A DNA stretch of 64,000 nt from DASRFR01 sp035651455. GTDB lineage: Bacteria; Acidobacteriota; Terriglobia; Terriglobales; Acidobacteriaceae. Shown here piece after piece: positions 47,471-57,400 of this stretch. The stretch covers positions 248,001 through 312,000 of the forward strand of contig DASRFR010000029.1 of the NCBI GenBank assembly GCA_035651455.1. Direction: 5' to 3'. The translations under genes and the position numbers were made by a program. Position 1 is the stretch's first letter. The number at the start of each line of letters is the position of its first letter. A model generated the notes under the pieces. The model saw only the letters and a list, made by a program, of their open reading frames with translations, did not search any database and was not told the DNA's origin.

Positions 47471-49176
47471 TACAAGTTTCCTTTCTTTGCCTGCTCCAGC
47501 AGGTAATCCGAGGTGCGCCACGACAAAGCTAGAATGGTGAGCGTGGGATTCTTGTCCGGGTTGGTCACGAAGGGAGCTGCGTCCGCCACGAAAAGGTTTT
47601 TCACGTCGTGAGCCTGGCAATGTGAATTCAACGCCGACGTCTTTGGGCTCGCGCCCATGCGCACGGTGCCGAGCTCGTGAATGATCACGCCGCCATCGGT
47701 AATGCCGTAGGGGCGGGCTCCATCGGACCGTGCTTTAGTGATAAATGTACCGCCGGCGTTCTCGACAATGGCCTGGAAGGTCTCCTGCATGTCGCGCGCC
47801 ATGCGAATCTCGTTGTCGGTCCATTGCCAGTGAAAGCGCAGCACTGGAATGCCCCATTCGTCGACCACCGCGGGATCGATGTCGCAATAAGTGTGCTCGT
47901 TGGGAATCATTTCACCCCGGCCTTCAAAGCCGATTAATGTCCCGTACATGGATCGGCAATTCTGTTTCAGCGCAGCGCCATACCCTTCATGCAGATCACA
48001 CGCGTAATCGAAAGTGCCTACACCCGGCATAAAACGGCCGCCATCGAACTCGATATGGTATCCACGCAGAAACTCATTTTTGCGGTTGTACTTCCACCAG
48101 GGAATGTACATGTGCATGCCGCCCACGCCGTCATGATTGTGCGGCGGCATTTTAGACAATTGCGGGAAATAGCCGGTGGCGGAACTACCGACGCTGTCCG
48201 TAAGGTAGCGTCCCACGACACCTGAAGAATTGGCGAGACCATCGGGAAATAAAGTCGACTTGGAATTCAGCAGCAGGCGTGCCGTCTCGCAGGCGCTGGC
48301 AGCCAGCACGATTGCGCGAGCTCTCACGCGCTGCTCGGTGCGTGTCTTTTTGTCGATGTAGGAGACGGCTTCGGCCTTGCCGTCCTTGCCCACGACAATC
48401 TCGCGAGCCATGGCCCCGGTGATCAGGGTGAACCGGCCCGTGGCCTGCGCGCGCGGCAGCAGCACCTGGCTTGAGCTGAAATTAGAGGCGGTCACGCATC
48501 CGCGGCCGCACTGCGCGCAGTAGTGGCATGCGGGCCTTCCATTCAAAGGTTTGGTAAGAATCGCCAGACGTGAGGGAATGCAATGAATACCCAACGAATC
48601 GCAACTCTTTTTGACGATCGTTTCCGTGCAGCGCATTTTGGGCGGTGGCAGGAACACTCCGTCGGGCGCGGAGACGATGTTTTCTCTTGTGCCGAAGACG
48701 CCGATATAGGATTCGACCTTGTCGTAATACGGCGCGAGATCGTCGTAAGTGATGGGCCAGTCGTCGCCCATGCCGTCTGTGGAGCGCGCTTTGAAATCAG
48801 CCGGGGCAAAGCGCAGCGCGATGCGTCCCCAGTGGTTGGTCCGGCCTCCCACGATGCGCGAACGGAACCAGTGAAAGCGCGAGCCAGGTGCCATGGTGTA
48901 AGGCTCGCCTTCAATCTCCCAAGCCCCATTGGGAGCCATGAATTCATCGTTGATTTCATTGCGCAACCGGCCACCCACGCCGGCTCCTCGATGGGGCAGA
49001 TCGTAAGGCCAGAAGTGCTCTTTGAAGTCTTGTTCAGGATGGAGATCGGGCCCCGCCTCGAGCATCACAACACTGAGGCCACCTTCCGTCAGAACTTTAG
49101 CGGCTTGTCCGCCTCCCGCGCCTGAGCCTATGACACAGACGTCGTAGACTTTTGGGGGACGGTTTATTTCGGGCAT
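47470..49176 (-). CDS. GMC-family FAD oxidoreductase (sugar dehydrogenase large subunit)
   Basis: The FAD-binding motif VIGSGAGGGQAAKVLTEGGLSVVMLEAG is at the N-terminus. Other family segments are GRTNHWGRIALRFAP, CHYCAQCGRGC, ARAIVLAASACETARLLLNS, HELGTVRMGASPKTSAL and NLFVADAAPFVTNPDKNPTLTILALS. At 568 aa it fits the flavoprotein subunit of gluconate/sugar dehydrogenases. It has no signal of its own, consistent with co-export with the Tat-tagged subunit encoded next. Likely oxidises a sugar or glycoside hydroxyl in the periplasm. Confidence 0.9.
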   Translation of the reverse strand: MPEINRPPKVYDVCVIGSGAGGGQAAKVLTEGGLSVVMLEAGPDLHPEQDFKEHFWPYDLPHRGAGVGGRLRNEINDEFMAPNGAWEIEGEPYTMAPGSRFHWFRSRIVGGRTNHWGRIALRFAPADFKARSTDGMGDDWPITYDDLAPYYDKVESYIGVFGTRENIVSAPDGVFLPPPKMRCTETIVKKSCDSLGIHCIPSRLAILTKPLNGRPACHYCAQCGRGCVTASNFSSSQVLLPRAQATGRFTLITGAMAREIVVGKDGKAEAVSYIDKKTRTEQRVRARAIVLAASACETARLLLNSKSTLFPDGLANSSGVVGRYLTDSVGSSATGYFPQLSKMPPHNHDGVGGMHMYIPWWKYNRKNEFLRGYHIEFDGGRFMPGVGTFDYACDLHEGYGAALKQNCRSMYGTLIGFEGRGEMIPNEHTYCDIDPAVVDEWGIPVLRFHWQWTDNEIRMARDMQETFQAIVENAGGTFITKARSDGARPYGITDGGVIIHELGTVRMGASPKTSALNSHCQAHDVKNLFVADAAPFVTNPDKNPTLTILALSWRTSDYLLEQAKKGNL

Positions 49177-49280
49177 GAATTGGCTTATCGCTTTTCGCAG
49201 TTAGCTCTTGTGTTGTTGGCCTGCGCTCGGACCGACCATCCTCTTACGGCGAGATTGAAGCAGCCTAAGAGTGTCAGCAA

Positions 49281-50153
49281 TCAGAATCTCAAATTTTGTA
49301 AGTAGGTGAAACTGTTCTTTAAGCTGGCCAGCGGATCCTTCGGGTAATCCTGCTCCACGAAGTAGTGCTTGATGCCGCCCTTTTCGCCCGCGGCAAAGAT
49401 GCGCTTCCAATCGATCACGCCGTTGCCTACGTCCGTCAACTGATCGCCTAAACTGTTCGGATCCACCCATTGAGCCTGTCCCGCTGGCGGAAGCTTCTTA
49501 ATATCTTTCACGTGCACCATGGGAAAGCGTCCCGGGTACCTATCGAAGTAGGCCACCGGATCGCCTCCGCCAACGCTGATCCAGCACAGGTCCATCTCCA
49601 TTTTTACCAAGGAAGGGTCAGTTTCCCGAAGAAGCAGGTCGTACGGTACTGTGCCGTTAGTGCGCGCGAATTCAAAATTGTGATTGTGATAGGCAAACTG
49701 AATGCCCATTTTTTTGCTCGCCTCACCCGCCCGATTAAACGTGTCGGCGGCTTGCTTCCAGCCATCGGGCTGATTGCGAATTTCGTCCGGAATCCAGGGG
49801 CAGCAAATGTATGGCTGGCCAATAATTTTGGCCGCGTCCAGAGTCTGTGCCCATTGATCGCCAAGCAGTTTGTAATCGACATGCGAAGACGGAGACGTAA
49901 GCCCATTCTGATCGAGAATCTTGCGGACTTCTTTGGGCGAATGACCGAAGTATCCGGCGAACTCAATTTCCTTGTATCCGATTTGCGCGACTTTGGCGAG
50001 CGTGCCCGCGAAATCCTGCTTCATCTGGTCGCGGACGGTGTAGACCTGCACGCCCACGCTCGAGATCTTGTGATCGTCGGCCGCAAAAGACATCTTCCTG
50101 CTGAGCAGGGCTGCGGCTGTCATGGTGCCGAGAAAAGTTCGTCGGTCCATCAT
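49281..50153 (-). CDS. Tat-exported sugar phosphate isomerase/epimerase-like TIM-barrel protein
   Basis: A Tat-like signal (MDRRTFLGTMTAAALLSRKM) precedes a xylose-isomerase-like TIM barrel: VQVYTVRDQMKQDFAGTL, KEIEFAGYFG, FAYHNHNFEF, VKMEMDLCWI, and HVKDIKK. His/Glu/Asp clusters at the barrel mouth fit a divalent metal site. Export argues against an ordinary sugar phosphate substrate; a free or oxidised sugar is likelier. Length 290 aa. Related to the 384-aa protein encoded upstream. Confidence 0.85.
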   Translation of the reverse strand: MMDRRTFLGTMTAAALLSRKMSFAADDHKISSVGVQVYTVRDQMKQDFAGTLAKVAQIGYKEIEFAGYFGHSPKEVRKILDQNGLTSPSSHVDYKLLGDQWAQTLDAAKIIGQPYICCPWIPDEIRNQPDGWKQAADTFNRAGEASKKMGIQFAYHNHNFEFARTNGTVPYDLLLRETDPSLVKMEMDLCWISVGGGDPVAYFDRYPGRFPMVHVKDIKKLPPAGQAQWVDPNSLGDQLTDVGNGVIDWKRIFAAGEKGGIKHYFVEQDYPKDPLASLKNSFTYLQNLRF

Positions 50154-50221
50154 TTGCGCTTGCCTCCTTGCCTTAAGACGGCGGTTAGAGAACCAGGATC
50201 ACGCTTGCCAGTCAGCTTGCT

Positions 50222-51376
50222 TCAGCGGGGAATCGCATTGTGGCCGGAGGGAGGATTTAGCAACTCCTCTCGCACGTTCTTGAGCACAAAAAGAGCGCGC
50301 TGCACTCCCTGTTCCGGGTTGAGAATAGGATCTTCGTTTTCAACCGAAAGAATACCGTCATAGCCCACTTCCATGTAGGTGCGTACGATTTCTTTCCACA
50401 GCCCTGAGCCATGGCCGTATCCAACGGCACGAAAAGTTTCGGAGGCCTGCGGCAGATCCTTCGGATCAAAGGCGAAATTCAACACCCCGTAGCGGGCAAC
50501 GTTCTCCGGAAACATGACCGTGTCTTTCATGTGAGCGTGAAAGATTGCATTTTGCTTGCCGAGAAACCGAATCACCTCGATCGGATTGCATCCCTGCCAG
50601 AACAGATGGCTGAGGTCGCAGTTCGCGCCAATCTCCTCGCCGACGGCTTCCCGCAGGCGCATCAGTGTCCTCGGATTGTAGACAACGAATCCGGGATGCA
50701 TTTCAAAGGCAATTCGGTGGATGCCGTGATCCCGCGCGAATTTGGCCGCATCTTTCCAATAGGGAATGACTTTTTCGTTCCACTGCCAGTCCAGCACCTG
50801 GGCGTATTCGGGCGGCCATCGGTAGGTTGCCCAATTCGGCATGGTGTCACCCGGAGCACCACCAGGACAGCCCGAAAACCCGACGATGACTTTTACCCCG
50901 ACTTGCTCGGCGAGCAGCACGGTGTTCCGGAAAGTCTTGTCGTCGCGCGCGGCAATTTTTGGATCCGGATGGACCGGATTCCCATGGCAGCTCAAGGTAG
51001 CCAGCAAAATATTATGATCGTCGAATTTTTTTCGCCAGGCTTTAGCCTTCGCTGGATCGGCAATCAGTTCGTCCAGCGGGCAATGCTTGTTGCCGGGATA
51101 ACCACCCGTGCCGATCTCGGCAGCCTCGACGCCCAATGCGTTGTATTTGGCCAGCAACTCGTCGAGCGTCAGGTCGGGAAACGCGGGATCGAAGACACCG
51201 ATGGGGATCTTGCGCAACTTGTCCGCAGGCAGCGGGTCGGCAGATTGCGGGTAAGGGGAAGGACTTCCCTCAAGGGCAAACGAGCTGTCGGGAACAGCGA
51301 CTGCAGCGGTGACGATTCCGGCGGCAGCCAGGAACTTGCGGCGGTCGATAACGAACGGATTCGGTGTGCTGTCCAT
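50222..51376 (-). CDS. Tat-exported sugar isomerase/epimerase-like TIM-barrel protein (second)
   Basis: The N-terminus VIDRRKFLAAAGIVTAAVAV is a Tat signal. The barrel includes GVEAAEIGTGGYPGNKHC, LATLSCHGNPVHPDP, IAFEMHPGFVVYN, GANCDLSHLFWQGC, FHAHMKDTVMF and ILSVENEDP. These are the metal-ligand positions of AP-endonuclease-2/xylose-isomerase-like enzymes. The size, 384 aa, is larger than the sister protein, mainly through loops and the longer leader. Both are probably periplasmic and act on the product of the GMC dehydrogenase. Confidence 0.85.
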   Translation of the reverse strand: MDSTPNPFVIDRRKFLAAAGIVTAAVAVPDSSFALEGSPSPYPQSADPLPADKLRKIPIGVFDPAFPDLTLDELLAKYNALGVEAAEIGTGGYPGNKHCPLDELIADPAKAKAWRKKFDDHNILLATLSCHGNPVHPDPKIAARDDKTFRNTVLLAEQVGVKVIVGFSGCPGGAPGDTMPNWATYRWPPEYAQVLDWQWNEKVIPYWKDAAKFARDHGIHRIAFEMHPGFVVYNPRTLMRLREAVGEEIGANCDLSHLFWQGCNPIEVIRFLGKQNAIFHAHMKDTVMFPENVARYGVLNFAFDPKDLPQASETFRAVGYGHGSGLWKEIVRTYMEVGYDGILSVENEDPILNPEQGVQRALFVLKNVREELLNPPSGHNAIPR

Positions 51377-51554
51377 GAAACCTCGAACGCAATCTTAATG
51401 CGCTGACAAGCAGAACCCGCGAGCTGAATCTCGCACCAGAGCGGGACTGCATTATAACGAATTGAGAATAAAGATTCCGCCCGAGGCGGCAGACAGAAGG
51501 CTTGGAGTGTAGAGGCTAGAGCGTGCTGTTGAAGACAGGCCAATAGTTCGCAAG

Positions 51555-52322
51555 CTATATGGAGCCAGCCAAACCGCCTCCATCCACCACCAGCGCTGTT
51601 CCTGTGACAAACGACGATGCCTCGGTAGCCAGGTACAGAGCGGCTTGGGCAATTTCCTCGGGCTTGCCGATTCGCCCCAAAGGACGGCGTGCGGCCTCGG
51701 CGAGAAAGCGGTCACTGGATTCGCCCAATTGAGTCGCCTCGCTGCGCAGCATGGCCGTATCCGTATCCCCAGGGCATATGCAGTTCACGCGAATACCGTC
51801 CGGGCCGTGATCGATAGCCATGGCCTTGGTGAGCAGCACTACGGCGCCTTTCGATGCGCAGTAAGCGGCAGCTTTGGGCCCGCCGGCGAGCCCCCAACCT
51901 GAAGCGATGTTGACGATCGCGCCGCCGCCGTTTCCCGCGATCACTGGAATCGCATAGCGGGACGTGAGATAGATTGACTTGACGTTCACCGCCATCGTGC
52001 GGTCCCAGTCCGCTTCTGAAATCTCGGTGACCGAAGCACGACGAATTGTTCCGGCGCAGTTCACCACAACGTGGAGCCCGCCAAATTGACGGACGGCGAG
52101 TTCGCACAGCCAGCGGCAATCGTCGCTACGGGTGACGTCGGCGCCGTTGAACACCGCCTTGCCCCCGGCTGAAGTGATTTCCTGTTCGATATCGCGACCC
52201 GCGGCTTCGTTCATATCGGCAAGGACCAGGCATGCTCCTTGCCGGGCGAACAGGGCGGCGATAGCGCGTCCAATGCCGGATGCGGCTCCCGTGATCAGCG
52301 CGACTTTGCCCGTGAGCGTCAC
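51555..52322 (-). CDS. Short-chain dehydrogenase/reductase
   Basis: This is a classical SDR of 255 aa: ALITGAASGIGRAIAALFARQG cofactor loop, VVNCAGTIRR, NIASGWGLAGGPKAAAYCASKGAV (catalytic Ser and YxxxK) and GIRVNCICPGDTDT. It is cytoplasmic and NAD(P)-dependent. It lies in tandem with a second SDR, 20 bases apart, in the sugar-oxidation gene set; substrate unknown, probably a sugar or sugar acid. Confidence 0.9.
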   Translation of the reverse strand: MTLTGKVALITGAASGIGRAIAALFARQGACLVLADMNEAAGRDIEQEITSAGGKAVFNGADVTRSDDCRWLCELAVRQFGGLHVVVNCAGTIRRASVTEISEADWDRTMAVNVKSIYLTSRYAIPVIAGNGGGAIVNIASGWGLAGGPKAAAYCASKGAVVLLTKAMAIDHGPDGIRVNCICPGDTDTAMLRSEATQLGESSDRFLAEAARRPLGRIGKPEEIAQAALYLATEASSFVTGTALVVDGGGLAGSI

Positions 52323-52342
52323 TCAAGCACCCAGCCCTTCAA

Positions 52343-53095
52343 TTATCGGCTAGCAAGGCCCCCGGCAATCTCCGCTCCGTCGCATGTATAGACGTGGCCA
52401 GTAATGTAAGCGGCATCATCCGAGGCCAGGAATGCGAACAGCGCGGCAATTTCCTCCGGCTGCGCATGGCGACGCAGCGGTATTTTCTGGTTCACCTGCG
52501 CCAGCATCTCGTCGGTGTATTCGGCGCGCTGCATGGGCGTGAGTACGTAGCCGGGAGCAACGGCGCAAACGCGGACCTTGGGCGCCAATTCCAGCGCCAT
52601 GGTTTTGGTCAGCTCGATTACTCCAGCCTTAGTGGCATTGTAGTCGGCGTAATAGGGTTGACCGACGATCCCGTTCGTGGAGGCGGTTTGCAGGATGACC
52701 CCATGGCCGCGCTCCCACATGTGCCGCGCCGCCGTCTGGGCAACGTAGAAGACACCAGTCAAATTAACGGCCAGGATCTTGTCCCATTCCTGCGGAGTGA
52801 TATCGAGAAACTTGTGCCGAATGCTGATACCGGCGTTATTGATCACGATATCGACGCCGCCCATCAGCCGAATGGCATCAATGAAAGCGGCCTGCACTTG
52901 GTCCAGATTGGACACGTCGGCATCCACGGTGCCGGCGAGATCCGGTAGTTTCTTCTGAATCTCGTGGCGGCCCTTGCCATCGCGATCGAGAACCACTACG
53001 GCCGCGCCTTCCTGCAGAAACCGCGAGGCAGTTGCGGCGCCAATACCGCTGGCGCCTCCGGTGATGAGCACACGTTTGCCGGTCAAGCCACGCAT
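52343..53095 (-). CDS. Short-chain dehydrogenase/reductase (second)
   Basis: This is an SDR of 250 aa: RVLITGGASGIGAATASRFLQEG, VVVLDRDGKG (Asp after strand two suggests NAD preference), VINNAGIS, LQTASTNGIVGQPYYADYNATKAGV with YxxxK, and APGYVLTPMQ. The pattern resembles sugar dehydrogenases of the fuconate/rhamnose type but the substrate is not assignable. It is the first gene of the minus-strand set. Confidence 0.9.
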   Translation of the reverse strand: MRGLTGKRVLITGGASGIGAATASRFLQEGAAVVVLDRDGKGRHEIQKKLPDLAGTVDADVSNLDQVQAAFIDAIRLMGGVDIVINNAGISIRHKFLDITPQEWDKILAVNLTGVFYVAQTAARHMWERGHGVILQTASTNGIVGQPYYADYNATKAGVIELTKTMALELAPKVRVCAVAPGYVLTPMQRAEYTDEMLAQVNQKIPLRRHAQPEEIAALFAFLASDDAAYITGHVYTCDGAEIAGGLASR

Positions 53096-53182
53096 GAGAA
53101 GACTGGTGATTGTAGCAGGAACGAGCCAGGTATCCGCTTACCGGCAACGATAGCGAAACTTGCGACAGGAAGTGTAAGCGCC

Positions 53183-54352
53183 TTAAATGGGCTTATATCC
53201 CCGAAAGAGGTAAATCAGGTCGATGATCAGGATGATCACGACCATCAGTTCCAAGATGAAAGCGCGGCTCTGGTGGAACTGGTCGACCATGAAGCGGTAA
53301 AGCTCTTCGGCGGTACGGAGCTTTTCTTTAACCAGATCTTTGTAATCCGGTACGCCGACTTTCGACGCTGCTAGCCGGTAGAGGCGGGCGGAGAACATGT
53401 CGCTGAGGAATTTAACCGCGTTATCCACTCTCTCCGTCAACTCCGTAATTTCGAGCATTACGGTGTGCAATTTGGACGCGGCGCGCGCGGTCTTCCAACG
53501 TGCAAGAACGCCACCCCCATGATCAAGAAACGCGTAGACGCTCTCCAGTTGCCGGGTCAGCAGGTCATCGTAGTGGCGGAACTCGAGCAACTGGGAATTG
53601 GCGTACTCCAGCAATTGAATCGCGGTTTCCGCTCCCAACGCGCTGTCGTACAGAAAAGCGCCGTTCCAGCCGATTACCGCGAGGTCATTGGGATAGTAAG
53701 AGATTCGCGATTGCACCACCTCCTGGCGCTCGCCATCCGAAAGCTGGGCCGTTTCACCGCGAACGATTTGCGCAATGCGCTGCCCCTGCGAAGCCAGCAG
53801 GTCCGTCGCGGATGGGGAGCCCGCAATCTCACGGACGTGGAAAATGAAATAATCTTCGTTCAGCCACTCGGGGTACGGTTTAGTTAACGCCGGCTTGGCG
53901 CGCTCCAGCTTGCTGCGAACGATCTTGGCAGCCAGTGCTGCGAAATCGGTGTCCCAGACCCAGCGACTGGACAGCCGGACCAGGGTGTCCCAATCCCCCG
54001 AGAACGGCAGTTCAAAAACCACGCTCAGTACGCCGTAATCGTAGTACTTGATCTGTCCATCAAGGCGCTCCCCGCTTTCAAGGACCAGAGGTTCGATGGG
54101 CTCCACCACAGGCGGACGCTGGTAGCGCACGTAATTCGGCGCCGGGTGCTTGAGTTTGGGGGCGTGAACCCGCTGCGCACCAAAGATATCCCGGAGAGTA
54201 TCGAGCCGGATCTCCTCGCAGACGTCGAACTGAATCAGCACGAGAACCGAGCCATGGAGGGTTTCCTGGCTTATGCCGGTCGCCTGAGGCGCGGCAACGG
54301 GTGCGTGCCCTGCTTCGGCTTCGCGGACGATAGTACTGGTTTCCGGTGTCAT
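53183..54352 (-). CDS. RMD1/YagE-like (DUF155-type) membrane-anchored protein
   Basis: An N-terminal soluble region includes YDYGVLSVVFELPFSGDW and LNEDYFIFHVREI. A helical part (EYANSQLLEFRHYDDLLTRQLESVYAFLD, then a coiled-coil-like LHTVMLEITELTERVDNAVKFL) follows, and one C-terminal helix (FILELMVVIILIIDLIYLF). This is the layout of the RMD1 family found in mitochondria and bacteria. Function is unknown. The assignment is based on pattern and not on a clear signature, hence moderate confidence. Confidence 0.6.
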   Translation of the reverse strand: MTPETSTIVREAEAGHAPVAAPQATGISQETLHGSVLVLIQFDVCEEIRLDTLRDIFGAQRVHAPKLKHPAPNYVRYQRPPVVEPIEPLVLESGERLDGQIKYYDYGVLSVVFELPFSGDWDTLVRLSSRWVWDTDFAALAAKIVRSKLERAKPALTKPYPEWLNEDYFIFHVREIAGSPSATDLLASQGQRIAQIVRGETAQLSDGERQEVVQSRISYYPNDLAVIGWNGAFLYDSALGAETAIQLLEYANSQLLEFRHYDDLLTRQLESVYAFLDHGGGVLARWKTARAASKLHTVMLEITELTERVDNAVKFLSDMFSARLYRLAASKVGVPDYKDLVKEKLRTAEELYRFMVDQFHQSRAFILELMVVIILIIDLIYLFRGYKPI

Positions 54353-54494
54353 GGCCTTGCCTTGCTTCCCACACGAGAGCCAGTGAGGGGCTCTCAGACC
54401 ACCCCGAGGAGGGGTCGAGGAGACTTCTATTGTCCCAGAAATGACCCAATCTGACGAGTACAGGAAGGGTAAACTGAAGATAAGTACCTTAATA

Positions 54495-57400
54495 TCAATG
54501 CTTTCTCAACACACTCCACAGCAAGAGGGCGACCACCCCCACCCCCCCTACCACCCATCCCGCCCCCCTCATCGAACTCCGGATTGCGGCTTGCCGCTGC
54601 GAAACGAGGATCTGTTCCGGATAGTCCTCAACGTGGACAGCACTACTCTGGATGGCCATCTGGATGACTTCGGCCAGGTGCAATGCGTGGCGATCCGTTC
54701 CCTGGGCGATCTGCTCACGACAACTAAACCCGTCGGCAATGATCATGCAATTGTGGTCCGCCTCACGAATCGCGGGCAGAAGTTCCATCTCGCCGATAGC
54801 CTGTGACACCGGGTACTTGTCCTGTTCAAAGCCGAATGAACCCGCCATGCCACAACACCCCGAAGCAGGAGAGTGACATTGGACTCCTATCCGTTGCAAA
54901 ACCGCCTCTTCAGCGGTCATCTTCATGATTGATTTCTGGTGACAGTGGCCATGGAGTAGCGCTTTTCGTTCCAGCCTAGGCAAGGGAAATCCCGGAGCAT
55001 GTTGGTGCAGGAACTCGCCAAACGTGAAGGTCTGGCGGGAGAGGGCTTGGGCGCGGTGGTCGCTGGGGAACAGTTGGACAAGTTCGTCTCGAAAGACGGC
55101 CGAACAGCTTGGCTCCAAACCGACAACTGGTGTCCCAGCCTCAATTTCGGAGGCGAACGCGTCCAGGATCTGGAGCAGCAGTCGCTTGGCGCGGTCGAGT
55201 ATGCCAAAATCATAGAGCGGGCGCCCACAACAGAGGTTCGCCTGCGGCACCAGCACGCGGAAACCCGCAGCCTCGAGCACGTCGACAGCGGCAATCAAGG
55301 TGGTCGGGAGGAAATAGTTGTTGAACGTGTCGGGCCAGAGGACGACCCGGGCTCCCTGTGGATTCGTGATTGGGCGCTCCCGGAACCATTGCTTAAAGGT
55401 CTGCGGAGCGAAAGCAGGAATATTTCGCTCGCGGGGCATGCCTGCCACGATCTTGGCAATGTCTCTCAGGAACGGGAGTTGCGTGGCGAGGTTGGCCAAA
55501 CCGGGAGTGTGCGACGCCAGCCGCGCCCATATATCGATATTGCCAAACGCGTAAGCGCTTCGCGGCCTGAGCCGCCCTTCGTAATAGTGCGAAAAGAACT
55601 CGGCTTTCCAGGTGGCGAGATCCACATTGACCGGGCACTCGCTCTTGCATGCTTTGCAGGCGAGGCAGAGATCGAGAGACTTTTTGACGTCCTGGTCGCG
55701 CCAGCGGTCTCGAACCACTTCGCCTTGCATCATTTCAAACAGCAGGTGAGCCCGCCCACGGGTTGAGTGCTCCTCCTCGCGGGTGGCGCGAAAGCTGGGG
55801 CACATCACTCCGCCTTCGTACTGCCGGCACTTCCCCACCCCGACACAGCGCAGAGTGGCATGGGCGAAATCGCCATGATCATGCGTATACTGAAAATGCG
55901 TTTGCGGCCGCCACGGGTTATAGGCGGGGCTCACGCGCAAATTCTCGTCCAGGCGATAAGGCTGCACGACCTTGCCTGGGTTCATCCTCCAATCGGGATC
56001 CCATGCAGACTTGAATTCATTGAATGCCTGAACGAGTTCCGGTCCGAACATTTTAGGCAGAAGCTCCGCCCGGGATTGACCGTCTCCGTGCTCGCCGGAA
56101 AGGGATCCGCCATAGGAAACCACAAGGTCCGCAGCTTCTTCCATAAAGCGGCGAAACCGGGTGATGCCCTCCTTCGATTGCATATCGAAACTGATGCGCG
56201 AGTGGACGCAGGCATGGCCGAAGTGCCCATAAAGGACACCCAGATAATGGTATTCGTCCATCAGTTTGCGTAAATCGCGCAAATAATTCCCGAGCTTCTC
56301 GGGAGGCACGGCGGAATCCTCCCAGCCTTCCCAAGTGAGGGGCTCGCCGGGAACGTGGGAAATTACACCCAGGCTCGACTCTCGGACCTCCCATACCCGC
56401 TTGACTTGTTCCTTTCCCGAGTACAGCCGCATGTCAGGCGGAGATTGACTCCGCTCAAGATGTTGCATGAGCTGCCGCGCTTGCGCTTCGGCCTCGGGAA
56501 TAGTCTGGCCGCCGAATTCTGTCAGCAGCCATCCACCCCCGCCCGGCAGTAGCTTTAGCCCTTCGCCGTTGATCCCTTTGCGCTTCGTGAACTCGACCAG
56601 CAGGTTGTCAATGCCTTCGAGTCCAATCGGCTTGTAGGCCATTATTTCGGGTACACGGTCCGCGCAGTCATAGATATCGGGATAGGCAATGACCAGCAGC
56701 ACTCGCACGGGAGGGCTCTCGACGAGGTTGCAGGTCGCCTCAAGCACTGTGGCACAAGTTCCCTCGGAGCCCACCAGTGCGCGCGCGACGTGAAAGCCGT
56801 GCTCTGGGAGCAGATAGTTAAGGTTGTAGCCAGAGACTCGACGCGGGATATCGGGATACCGCTGGCGGACACGATCACCGTAGCGAGCAGCAATCGATTC
56901 AAGCGCGCCGTAGATTTCGCCTCGACGGCCCCCGTTTCGAATGATGCTCTCCCGTTCTGCGTTGCTCGTCTGACCGACTTTCATGCGAGTTCCGCCGTAG
57001 GTCAGAATCTCGAGCTCCTCGATGTTTTCGTCAGTTTTCCCGGCCATTACCGAGTGCACGCCGCAGGAGTTGTTGCCAATCATGCCTCCAATGGTGCAGC
57101 GCGAGTGGGTGGCGGGATCGGGACCAAACGTGAGGTGATATTTTTCTGCCGCGGCCCGAAGGTGATCGAGGATGACGCCCGGCTGCACGCGCGCGAGGCG
57201 GCGAGTGGGATCGATGTCAATAATCGACGCCATGTACTTGGAGAAGTCCAGAATCAGGGCGGCATTACAGCATTGTCCGGCGAGCGAGGTTCCGCCGCCG
57301 CGCGACAGCAGTGGCGCGCCGAATTGTTGGCATAACGCAACCGTTGCGATTACATCGTCGGTGTTGCGCGGGATCACAACCCCGATGGGGATTTGCCGGT

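Noticed and set aside
50411..51406. 331-aa open frame on the plus strand
   Set aside because: Antisense to the Tat-exported TIM-barrel gene, whose motifs and signal peptide are clear; shadow frame.
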